A stretch of DNA of 64,000 nt, taken from Tachypleus tridentatus. Taxonomy: Eukaryota > Arthropoda > Merostomata > Xiphosura > Limulidae. The stretch covers positions 23,973,276 to 24,037,275 of the forward strand of contig NW_027467782.1 of assembly GCF_004210375.1 (NCBI RefSeq). The letters run 5' to 3'. Positions 11,013 to 22,800 of the stretch are shown in pieces. The notes beneath the pieces are model-generated. The model made no database searches. It had not been told where the DNA came from and was given only the letters and a program-made list of their open reading frames with translations. Position numbers and translations under genes: made by a program. Numbering within the stretch: the stretch's first letter is position 1; each line of letters opens with the position of its first letter.

Positions 11013-12209
11013 CAATAACTGAGGAGGAACCGATAAATAAACAGAAACCTCAGAGTCAGAGGATGTTAGTGTTGTGTTAGTTGATGAAGTAATAATAACA
11101 TGGGGCATCTCAGTTAAAAACACTAGAAGTGAAGATAAGGGCCCCAGTAACAAATAATATGTCAAATACTTTCCCAATGAAATGTGAGTAGAACCTTATA
11201 TCATGCAGATGCTCAAGTAGTTGCATACAAATCCAAGAATGATGTGAATGAAAGTGGGTAATATTGCCTCTAATAACATAACAAACACTGGATAATATGA
11301 TACTCTATTTATGAAGTTGTAATTACGTTAAGTAGATTTGTTTCTTTGTTTTGCATTTTGCTCAAAGCTATACGAAAACGATCTACGCTTGCTGTCCCTA
11401 ATTTAGCAGGGTAAGACAAGAGGAAAAGCAACTCCTGGGATACTCTTTCAAACGAATAGTGGGATTGACCATAATGACACCCTATGAATGAAAGAGTGAA
11501 CACGTTTAGTTTAACGTGGATTCGCACCCGTGACTGTCAGATTACGAGTCAGGTGCCTAACCACCTGACAATGCCGGGGCACGTAACGTGGGATAAGTTA
11601 TATATGTATATAATTACGTAAGATTATATGTTTATCAAATAAATTATACAATTTATTTTAAGAATAAATACTTAATGATTGTTTAGCTTTATTTGTAACA
11701 TGAGAGTCACAATAAATTAATTTAAAGTAAACATTATGACAAATTTAATTACGAAACTCGATGCAGAGATTATCGAGTGTCGCGTGAAATTTTTTTGATG
11801 TGTAGAATAGAAAACAGACGATTAGGTGTGACAAAGATAAATAGTTTGGTTTTCTGTTTCATGACGCAAAACAACTAGACTATCTGCGCTAAAGATAAAT
11901 AAATAGTTTTATTGGAATGGTCAAAGTAGAGAAACAGACAAAAATTAGCAGATGAGATGTTACGAAACGGAAATAGGCCAAAGAAAAGTAAAAAGGGAAG
12001 TTAATCGTCGTGGAAGGCCTTACGATTAATATAGGCCTAATAATTGATATATTATTGTGAGTATTGTGAAGGTAGCGAAAATAATTTATTTCATAAAAGA
12101 GAGTACTGGGTATATATTTATATCTAATCTTTTAAAATAAAAATTACAGCATAACTTCCGTTTGACGTATCTTAAAAAAACAAAACAAAGAAACAGCTAA
12201 GCCTAAAGT
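11013..12209. other. Unique spacer at the palindrome centre
   Basis: About 1.2 kb between the two arms that is not repeated in inverted form. It contains one old SINE-1 copy (11337-11580, minus) and AT-rich sequence without a convincing coding frame. The spacer is longer than expected for the symmetric hairpin made by an unsplit long read. Confidence 0.8.
11337..11580 (-). mobile_element. Old SINE-1 copy in the palindrome spacer
   Basis: Clearly diverged SINE-1: TCCCTAATTTAGCAGG, GATACTCTTTCAAACGAATAG, ACGAGTCAGGTGCC and a final CAATGCCGGGGC. It belongs to an older sub-type (GCGA-less head, AGGTGG-like box A region) and has no mirror partner. Confidence 0.85.
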
Positions 12210-12220
12210 TACCACTAACC

Positions 12221-12484
12221 TTGTTTGTTTGTTTGGAATTTCGCACAAAGCTACTCGAGGGCTATCTGTGCTAGCCGTCCCTAATTTAGCAGTGTAAGAC
12301 TAGAGGGAAGGCAGCTAGTCATCACCACCCACCGCCAACTCTTGGGCTACTCTTTTACCAACGAAAGTGGGATTGACTGTCACATTATACGCCCCACGGC
12401 TGGGAGGGCGAGCATGTTTAGCGCGACGCGGGCGCGAACCCGCGACCCTCGGATTACGAGTCGCACGCCTTACGCGCTTGGCCA
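12221..12484 (-). mobile_element. SINE-1 at the inner end of the right arm
   Basis: Mirror SINE, flanked by an intact 11-bp duplication TACCACTAACC at 12210-12220 and 12485-12495. This is the undisturbed version of the insertion seen at 10758-11012. Confidence 0.92.
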
Positions 12485-12663
12485 TACCACTAACCAACGT
12501 AAGCTTTATCGAAAGAATCTGATTCTGTTATGGCGAAATAGAAAATAAGAAATTTATTTAATTACAAAAAAATATGATGCGAAATTTAACGTTTACAAAA
12601 CTTGCAGATTTGAAAAATTGACACCAACCTTCCTAAAATAAAAGTATACTTCCAGACCAAAAG

Positions 12664-12772
12664 CCCCCAGTGGCTCAGCGGTATGTCTGCGGAATTATAA
12701 CACTAAAACTTGGTTTCGTGATGAGCAGAGCATAGCCCATTGTGTAGCTTTGTCCTTAATACAAAACAACCA
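12664..12772 (+). mobile_element. SINE-2 (right arm)
   Basis: Mirror of 10478-10580, forward orientation, beginning CCCCAGTGGCTCAGCGG. Confidence 0.75.
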
Positions 12773-14290
12773 GACCAAAAATTCAAATATATCACAGAAG
12801 AACTTCAAATCAAAAGTTTAAAACAAAGTATAAAGGAAATTCTCTGCAAAAATGAACTGAATCCCTGCAACAAACTTGCAAGTTTAACTTCCTCTAAAGA
12901 TTAGTATTATCATCATTCATACGTAAAATCACATGCTATAAAGGCTTAACAATCAACTAAAGCAGCCCTGGATTAACCATTACGCAAAATACGCACATGA
13001 TTAGGGCAACAATGGAAGGGATAACCACAGAGATTTCCCTAGTTATAATGCCCTTATCTCTTTCACTACCACACTCAACTTTTGTTGATTTTTTTTTTGT
13101 AATTGCTCTTATCTACCGTGCTTGATTTTACTCTGCATTGTTAAAAGTTTTCATTGGCTCGGTTAGTGACTAAAGTTTCGAGAATCTACCAAACTATGTA
13201 TCTGAAGTAAGAAGTAATTGATTTGCGAAAGATTACTGTAAAGAGCGGTACAAAATGTTGATAAAACTTCAGGTAAAAGATGATCACATGTTATGATGTC
13301 TATCTAACTTTGCAGATGAAATATTTTCTCAATCATTTCTTCTGCTGTGGCTATTTATAAGAAATTATAGGCAGTGGAACTGTTTTGTTTTATCTTTTAC
13401 TGCTTTATTCAGTCACATCTACAGAAACAAAAGAGAATAATACCACAGAAATATAAGTCAAACGAAATGGTAACAGATGTGTTCAGAGACGTGGCTAGTT
13501 TAATGTTTTTTTCGGTTTTGTTTTCGTGCCTTATATTGTCTTGTTTGTTTTGGTTTTATTTGCCTTAGAATTGCTTTATAAGTGTGTTTTCACTGAAGTT
13601 TTCTGAGCCGGAAGTTTTTGGCTTCAAATAGCTTGCTGTTAAAACCTTTGTTTGTGAGTACATGTTTTGTAATTTATCATACCAAGAAAAATTTTAGAAA
13701 GGAATGCTACTGTAGCAATGCTACCGTTCATATATTACATGTAACCTGTAAGAGCATTTGGGCATGTATGTATACCCTTGTAATTATGTAATAATATAAG
13801 CAAATCTGAAGCTGAGATTTACTGAGGAGATAAGTACAAGGGTGCCTTCTGGTGATATTTTTTTTATGAGACGAACGAACAATCCGAGACAGAAACACAA
13901 ATACGACGAAGACAAACTTTCAGGTGTAATTCAACTATTTTGTGACTATAAATTCAGATCACTATGTGTTGTATTACATTTCTGAAAAGCTGGGAAAACA
14001 ATTGAAAGATCGGAGCAGTCTAAAGGCGATAATTTGATCTTTTAGGTTAAATTACGTAAGACTTCGTTCGACTTGTTCGATAACAAGGTTCTTAACATTG
14101 CTATGTTTATACCATACTACTACTAAGTAGTACAGTAATGTGTCATCGTGGTCATACGAAGGTAATGTAAAGAACTGAAAAATCAAGAAAATCAATTTAG
14201 GATTGAAAATAGTGCATAAACTGAACAAGTTCATGTGAGCAAGGTTAGTACTAAGTACTAGGCTTAACGTTAGTGGCCTCATTTGCAATG

Positions 14291-14521
14291 TACAGGGTGA
14301 CCCGTAAGTCTCTACCCATCCATATATCTGATGTATCTGTGTACTGTCCCTCATTCTCGCTGCATAATATTATGCGACGCCATGTTCTGTGAGACATTTT
14401 CAAGTATAAATGGGCTTACATCGGACATATTTCTCTGAAAAAGAAACGAATACATAATACATGCGTAATTGAATATAACATAATAACATATGGATGGGTA
14501 GGAACTTACGGGCCACCTGTC
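14291..14521. mobile_element. Mariner-like MITE (right arm)
   Basis: Mirror of 8710-8942. One terminus is eroded (CCACCTGTCAGC where the left arm gives CCACCCTGTATCAGC). Confidence 0.78.
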
Positions 14522-15177
14522 AGCATTAGCCTAACGTTAATGTTATCTGAGAACTGAGTGACAATAACGTTAGGCCTAAATACTGTAACTAGTTTAGTGT
14601 AAGTACACTGGAAACGCTACTGTAGCATGGAATAATGAAGTGGACTATTCCCAGTGTAAGGCTGTCGTTTTGAATTTGCCTTCGCATCCAGGCATGTAAG
14701 TAAAGTTTCAGACATATGCCTATTTTGTTGATGCATGGTTTGTTGGCTCATCTAATAGTCCCAGGTCAAATCTGAGCTCAAAAGAAAAGATGAGGTTACA
14801 ACTCATTCTTCAGATATTAGGATTAAAGTACTCTAGCCTTTGACATTGCTTCTTGCAATCAGCTACCATAACAACAACCGAAATGAAACTTTTGCAATGA
14901 CTGAAAATTAATTTTTCTAAAATAGATTGAGGCCAGTCATGAATGGTTTTCAACATATCATAATACAGCAAGTCAATAAATGTATTTATGAATTCATGTT
15001 TATGTGCTGATGGACCTGGACCTTAGGATAACTTTCTGACAGTCTTTGTCTAAATGTTGACCTAGAGTTTAGTATGTTTGACTGTCTTACGAATGTTTTT
15101 CTTTATAAATTTCAGTGTTTTTCTTATCATTATAATTATATATGATCCGTATTATTTTGTGGTTTTTTTTTCTGTAT

Positions 15178-16736
15178 TTTTCAGACTGCAAGATGAAACA
15201 TGTTCATTTAAGTGGTGCACAAAAGAAAAAACTGGCAAAAGAGAACCAACAAAAGGCTTTGGATTTAGTGGCCAAGACTAGATAGCAGATTAATTTTTTC
15301 ACTGAACTTACACAACAAGATCTTCCACATCAAAACTATGAGAAGTCACTTGTACTGTATCTGACTCTGACATGATTAAATTTGAACCAAGCTTCACACC
15401 TACAAGTACCACTTTGTCCACTTGAAGATCAGAACATCATGGTGACGTTGAGGTGTCACAGGCTTGCTCAACTGGAACAGCTTTCACAACTGATCTTACT
15501 ATGCTTGTAAATTCTCCAGAAATCTCTCGTGTTAATGTTGATGCAAGTTGCTCTATAAGACAGTTTAAAGTTGAAATAATTTCTGAAAATGAAAATTGCT
15601 GAACTATGGTAAAATGCTTCAGTCTACAAAAGATGAAGAAACTAAAGCAAAAGATCCAGGGTTGTGGCTCGATTTCTCTGCTGCTGATGTGGCTTATTGA
15701 TTGCTTGTGGACCCACTGACTGTTAACACCACAATGGGTCATTTGTTAAATCTTGCTGGATTTTAGTAGTAGCAAACCAATGAAATACTGTTTGCAAAAA
15801 ACTTTTCTTTGGGGTAAAACCAATGGTGAGTAACACAAGAGAGAGTGGCTATTGTATTTACTATCGACTCTTTGTCCCTAAATTTTCCTCGTGTTTTGTT
15901 GAAATAGAAGGTTTCAGTGACTGGCGAAATACTATTGTAATTGATCATCATGAAAGAAGCACTACTCACCGAGACTCTAGCTAACATACTTAACTTACAG
16001 ACAAGGTTTAGGCTTGCAACAAGAGTTGGAAAACAAATTAAAAGAAGAGTGCGATTACTGGGAACATGTCTTGGAGCACGCAATAGTTGTTATTTGTACG
16101 TTAGCTGAACGTAGCCTGGCTTTTCACTGAACAGATAAAATTTGGTTCACTGCAGAATGGGAATTTTTAGAGCTACTTGAGCTCAAAAGTCAGTTTGATC
16201 CATTTTAGCAGGACACATTTATAAATATGGAAATTCTGGAAAAGGAAATCCTTCATACTTGTCCAAAACCGCCTGTGAAGAACACATTGAACCAATGGTT
16301 CAGAAGGACCACATTCGTTGTTGATAAAGTAACTTCTTCTGGTTATTTTAGCTTGTCAGTTGACTCGACGCCAGATCTATCACATATAGATCAGTTAAGA
16401 GTTGTACTCGATACTTAAAAATGGGCAGCCTATTGAATGCTTTTAACCTTTCTGGAACTAAAAGTCATATGACTGATGAAATGGCAAACCCGGTATTGCA
16501 GTAATTACGTGAAGTTTGCAAACTTAATTTTACAAAATATAGGGGTCAGTCTTATGACAATGCTGCTAACATGTCTGGGGGTTATAAGGATATGCAGCAA
16601 AAGATTTTAGAAGAAAATAAGTTTGCCATATATGTGCCTTGTACAGCCCATTCATTAAATCTAGTAGACCGAAGTTCTTTCTACTGCTGTCAAGTGGCAA
16701 TTAACTTTTCTCTACAATATATTTGTTCTATACATT
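15178..16736 (+). pseudogene. hAT transposase fossil, ZMYM1/DUF4371 type (right arm)
   Basis: Forward-strand mirror of 6488-8050 with the same motifs. Open pieces include 16227-16418 (LSVDSTPDLSHIDQLRVVL) and 16571-16736 (MSGGYKDMQQK to the AHSLNLV region). The frame resumes weakly after the SINE at about 17034. Broken in the same places as the left-arm copy. Confidence 0.85.
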
Positions 16737-16748
16737 TTTTCAGCCTCA

Positions 16749-17021
16749 GTTTTTTGTTTGTTTTGAGTAGCACAAAGCTACTTGAGGGCTATCTGTGCTA
16801 GCCGTCCGTAATTTAGCAGTGTAAGACTAGAGGGAAGGCAGCTAGTCATCACCACCCACCGCCAACTCTTGGGCTACTCTTTACCAACGAAAGTGGGATT
16901 AACCGTCACATTATAACGCCCCCACGGCTGAGAGGGCGAGCATATTTGGCGCGACGCGGGCGCGAACCCGCGATCCTCGGATTACGAGTCGTCGCCTTAA
17001 CGCGCTAGGCCATGCCGGGCC
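16749..17021 (-). mobile_element. SINE-1 insertion in the hAT fossil (right arm)
   Basis: Mirror of 6198-6475, with the duplication TTTTCAGCCTCA at 16737-16748 and 17022-17033. It interrupts the hAT frame between IHFFSAS and the following TSQWKIFKAC-like segment. Confidence 0.93.
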
Positions 17022-17089
17022 TTTTCAGCCTCAACCAGCCAGTGGAAAATTTTTAAAGCTTGTACAATCAGGCAGAACGTGCTTCCATA

Positions 17090-18135
17090 TTGATCTCATG
17101 TTACTCTCGCTTCGTTGATATTCTCGATAGCACTTCTGATGATGTAATCTTTCCAGAATTTAGTCGAAGATAGTGCAGCTTCTGTAGTTGTAGCCTTTAT
17201 TGCTTGAGAAAAGTTCGCTTCAAATAATAAGCTTTAAACGTCGCAATGACACCTTAATTCATTAATTGCAGTAGAGATGTTGTATTGGGTGGAAGAAAAT
17301 GAATTTTGACATTTTCATTAAAGTCACAAAGTCCCGTTGGATGGCTTTAAAGTTCAAGTTGTTTTCTTGTGCAGTAATGTTCAACTGCAGGACAAAATAA
17401 CTTTTTTAACCAGTCTTCAAACAAAGGTTTTGTGACCCATGCTTTTTTATTTCATCGCCAAACAACTGAGAGAGTCTTCTTTGCACAGCTGATTAGTGTT
17501 CGGGGATTTCCGCACGATACACAAGCACAGGTTTTAATTTAAAATCGCCAGATCCATTTCCGCCTAACAAGTGTTAAACGATCTTTCAACGCTTGTAACA
17601 TGGCCAAGTTTTTTCATTTTCTGATGGGAAAGTTATAGAAGGCATATTTTCCCCAAAATAAACCCGTTTCATATTTGGTTATCTTTGTACCGAACTTTTT
17701 AATAATTTCTATAAATTCATTTGGAAATTTTTCAGCAGCATCTTTGTCTACACTTGAACTTTCGCCTGCAATACGAACATTATGGAAACCAGTGTTTGCT
17801 TAAAACAAAAGAACCAATCACGGCTTGCCGAAAATATTTCATTAGTTCCCCATTCTCCATCGTTCTCTTTTAAGGCGTTTAAAAGGCTCGTAGCTTTCGT
17901 TTGAATTTCCATTTGACTTAAAGGAATTCGTTTCTGATTACAATCTTCTAATCATATTGATAGCAGACGTTCCATATTCACCATTAGAGAGCTCCTTTTC
18001 TTTACGATTGTTTTCGAGGCAAAACAGTTGGTAGCCATTCAATACTGTTTTTACTGGTTCTTTCATTGAACAGTCTTACAGATGGTTCATTTATTCCTTT
18101 GTTTCGTGCTAGTTAGGTTTCTTTGGCTCGGTATC
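17090..18135 (-). pseudogene. Tigger/pogo-type transposase fossil (right arm)
   Basis: Reverse-complement copy of 5070-6120 with the same disabling stops and frameshifts, so the damage predates or was homogenised after the arm duplication. A few single-base differences are visible, such as the C run in the AAATCCCC segment. Confidence 0.82.
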
Positions 18136-18694
18136 ATCACACATTCTTTTCTCACGCATAATAAAGGGATCTCTGTAAAAGTGTACACACGTTCTTAACA
18201 TGAAAAACTGAACTGCCGCTGACAGCAAGTGATGCTCAGATTTATACTGTGCAGTATATAATGTGCATGCGCATTGTATAGGCTTGCAGAAAGACCTAGA
18301 ATAAGCGAATGACACAAATTCGTAGACATCTTTTCAAAATATTAATTAAAATGTCAGCCATAAAGGGCCCAAAGACTTATACGTATATAAATAAAGCCCC
18401 ATTATAGTGAACCCCATACTGTTAAGCTGCACTGTGGACCTCCTTTAATATCCAAGAACACACTTCAAAGACGAAGAGAAATACGTAACAAGATATTTAT
18501 GAAATTGAAGATTTATAGAAATATAAGTCTACGTTTCCAAAACCGAAGTGTCACAGTAACAAAAATTACATTTAACAAAGGATTTCATTCATGTACTATC
18601 TTGTAATTGAGTTATACGTTAGTTTTGCATGCTATTCTTCTCAGTTTTTGGTTGTTTAACTGAGAAATGAACAAGTTAAAAATCTAGAAGCATG

Positions 18695-18986
18695 GTTTGG
18701 TTTGGGTTTTTGGAATTTCGCACAAAGCTACTCGAGGGCTATCTGGCGTTCGACTCGTAATCCGAGGGTCGCGCGTTGGAATCCCGGTCGCACCAAACAT
18801 GCTCGCCTTTCAGCCGTGGTGGCGTTAAAATGTGATGATCAATCCCACTATTCGTTGGTAAAAGAGTAGCCCAAGAGTTGGCTGTGGGAGGTGATGACCA
18901 GCTGCCTTCCATCTTGTCTTACACTGCTAAATTAGGGACGACTACCACAAATAGCCTTCGAGTAGCTTTGTGCGAAATTCAAAAAA
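18695..18986 (+). mobile_element. Foldback SINE-1 (right arm)
   Basis: Mirror of 4219-4515. A minus-strand SINE tail at 18695-18741 joins a plus-strand SINE-1 missing its 5' end (18742-18986). Confidence 0.85.
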
Positions 18987-19594
18987 ACAAACTATTGAAA
19001 TCTTATTAGTTTTGAAGAACAAAATATTAATACAGCTAATTGTAGTCATTAATCCCTATATAACACCATGGAATGCAGTATTTGTCACATAAGTTATATA
19101 TGTGAATATTCTTTAACTGATTTTTTTAATTTAAATATTGTTACAATGTTTGTAGGTTTATAACTACTCAATTATAATTTATATGTATCATAAGGCATCT
19201 GTTAGCAGTCTTATTATGGTTTATATCATAAATGCCGACTAAGATTTGTATTGTCAGAAGAAATTGCATAGAAAAATTTCGTATAAATTTTATTTGCTTT
19301 TACCTAAATTTCAAGTTGAACTCTTAGGCAAGTGTTGTTATTGTTTATTAAATCTAAATTATGCATAACATAAACATGAATATAATTTCTCTGTTCAAGC
19401 GTCTTTCACACTACAGAAAACAATAAACTTTGCAATCATTATTGTTAGTAAAACGTTTTTCTACCTCACAATGTTACTTCAGTTCATGACGTCATTCAAA
19501 CAAGAATACTATTATGCGCATAGTAACACTGATATTTCACTTAGAAACAATACAGAAAGTGACTTACAAAGAGTACAGTGCAGAGAGAAGTTCA

Positions 19595-19882
19595 ATGGCT
19601 AATTACACTCAATTATTTTATATTTTCGCTAGTTTCCTGCTTGTTTCAGGTTTTACATTCGTCTACGAAATTGAACGTGGTTCTACTCTTACATTAATAT
19701 GTTCAAACCAAGCGAGAGAAGAACCAGTTATTTGGTACTCAAATCTCAAAGAAAAGTTATTAATAGTGAGAGAACGCAAATAAAATACGGTGGCAAATTA
19801 GTGCTAACCCACATCCAATTTGAAGACGCGGGAATTTACACATGCAAAAATCGTGAAGGTGATTACAAACATGATGTCAGAG
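19595..19882 (+). CDS. Exon 1: signal peptide and Ig domain, frameshifted
   Basis: Same protein as the left-arm exon 3328-3616 up to WYSNLKEK. Then four A residues replace the five of the left arm and the frame closes at RERK. The second half of the domain (INSERTQIKYGGK to DAGIYTC) is intact in another frame from 19759 on. The GT donor at 19883 matches the left copy. Confidence 0.7.
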
Positions 19883-22800
19883 GTAAATTCATGGTGTTTT
19901 TTTTTTTAGACCATATTTTCATTTATTAAACTGTACTAATTTAACAGAAATAGCATCTAAATTGATATCGTCCATCTTGCTTTTAAATTTCTTTCAGCCA
20001 TAACCTTTTCGTTTGATATTTCACACACCATGTGTATTGATTTAAAAATTAATTGCCTGCGTATACGTAAGATTACACTATGTAAGAAAATTTTTTACCT
20101 TTTCATGTTCCTGGGCAAAAAATGTTATTTTCTGATTGCTTATGCCTAAAGTAAATGGAAAAGGCCTATTGTCTTCAAACTTTGCTCTTGTGACTTGGGA
20201 GCGTGTATAACGAAAACATGATGGTAGAATATATTTGAGGGCTGATACGTGAAAGGGATTTATATTACAGTCGCAAATCTCGAAAAAGTATTTCTAAATA
20301 TTTTTGTATAAATTTAGTATAAATACATGTAAATATTGATTCAGATGCTGTCAGGATCCGGCATGGCCAAGCGTGTTATGGCGTGCGACTCGTAATTTCA
20401 GCGTCGCGGGTTCGCATCTCCGTCGCGCCAAACATGCTCACACTTTCAGCCTGGGGGTGTTATAATGTGACGGTCAATCCCACTTTTCGTTGGTAAAAGA
20501 GTAGCCCAAGAGTTTGCGGTGGGTGGTGATGACTAGCTGCCTTCCCTCTAGTCTTACACTGCTAAATTAGGGACGGCTAGCGCAGATAGCCCTCGTGTAG
20601 TTTTGAGCGTAATTCAAAAACAAACAAACCATCGTAATTTAAAAAATATAACAAATCTTTGGTTAAAAGGAATTTTAATTAAAACTTCATTTATTAAAAC
20701 TGGTGTTTTCTTTTAAATTGATTCTATTATTCTTGTGGTTCAGTATTTTCAAATGACTCGCAAATACGTTGTTTTTTCACATTCTTTATGAATAAATTTA
20801 AATCCAAGTCGTATAAGTATGTCTTTAGTTTAAGTAGAGTGCATATTTACAGAGAAAATAGAAACAAAACTCACAGCTTAAAACGTGTAATATAATCTAT
20901 TGTACCATTTAATCATTAATTAAAAACTTTACGATTATAGTCTTATAATCGAACTGATAAGCAACCAGTTTTGAACTGACAACAGATAAAATCAGTTAAC
21001 ACTTAACATTAAATAACTATGTTCATGGAGTTATTGTTTTAATGAAATAGTCTCCCGATGGGACAGCGGTAAGTCTATGGATTTACAACGCTAAGATCAG
21101 GAGTTCGATTGCCCTCGGTGGACACAGTAAATAGCCCGATGTGGTTTTGTTATAAGAAAACTATGTGTGCTTGATCATTCGAAAAGCTTTTCATTCTCTA
21201 CAGTTAATTAGAAAGTTCTTGCTTTACTTCAAAGCTAAAGCTATCAAATATATTAGACAAAAGTGAAAGAAGATTACCTCATACTTACAGTTTGTGGTCC
21301 CTACATATAGTTGTCAGATTTTCATGTACACACGTGGACTGATATTATTACAGCTATAATAAGTGTATTTCTTTCAATTTATTCAAACATTTTAAGGTAC
21401 CTCTAATTGTAGCTGTAGTAATGTCAGTCCACGTAATAAATGAAAATCTGATAACTATGTGTAGGGGCCACAAACTATAAGTGTGAGGTAATCTTTTGCT
21501 TAATAGATTTGATAGTTTACTTAGAGTAGAAAGCAAGAACTTAACTTTCTATTTGCGGTCACATACAGCGCTTGTACTAACATAGCTAACTCCGATCTAC
21601 TGTTTTCCACTGTAAAAGCTAACTACTGTCAATTATTCTGAATTTTGTCTTTGAAAACTAACATCTCAGCTCTTGTTTTGTATATTTTATTTTGTTTTTC
21701 TCTATGAATTGATATATTAGTGATACTTACCAATGATCTGAAGACTTTTCTAATCATGGTTTTCAGTTGGTTGATTCAAATAATTCATATTATTCGTTTG
21801 TTCACCTTCAATTTGTTTGTTTGTTTTGAATTTCGCACAAAGCTACTCGAGGGCTATCTGTGCTAGCCGTCCGTAATTTAGCAGTGTAAGACTAGAGGGA
21901 AGGCAGCTAGTCATCACCACCCACCGCCAACTCTTGGGTTACTCTTTTACCAACGAAAAGTGGGATTGACCGTCACATTATAACACCCCCAGGCTGAAAG
22001 TGTGAGCATGTTTGGCGCGACGCGGGCGCGAACTCGGACCCTCGATTGACGATTAGCGCGCCTTACGCGCTTGGCCATGCCGGGCCCTTTTTCACCTACA
22101 AAGTAAATAATTTCTTTATAGAATTGTCTCTGTTGATCAAACTGTTGTTACTGCACCAGATAGGAATTTTAAAATACTCCCATCTACGTTAATTAAATTG
22201 TGTTTTTATCGATTTCGTTCATAAAACGATACGTTATCTTTTATATCATTTAATTATAATGAAAATTGAACTGTCTTATTTTCATATTATAGTTTTTAAC
22301 AACCTTCGTGTAATTTCCTATTAATACTATCTGCATTACTCTTAGTATTCTCAGAATATTTTGTAAATTATAAAATCTTGAAAATTAAAAGTATCATCTT
22401 CAAACTATAATACATCGAACAAGATTTATTAAATTGTATTAATATAGATATAAAAGTGTTTCTTTATATTGGTTTAATGTGTGTTTGCTCTTGTATTACA
22501 AGGAATTATTTGGTTTATCGTCTAATGATGTTGGATTCTCTGTTTGGAATTTAAATGTTACCTGTAGTATATTTATTTGAGTTGCAGTGTTAAATTTAAA
22601 AACGTGAAATTCTATTTTTTTTGTGTTACATGAATGTTGTTTTGAGTTTCGGGCTTGTTTCTCTGACGTAAAATACGTGGAAGTTGCCATAAAGTATTTT
22701 ATAAATGACATTAGTATTGTATTTGCTTTATTTTTCACAAGAATTTAAGTATTTTGTTTATTGTATTTGGGGTTATTGACTGGGTGGGTATCGTGTTGTT

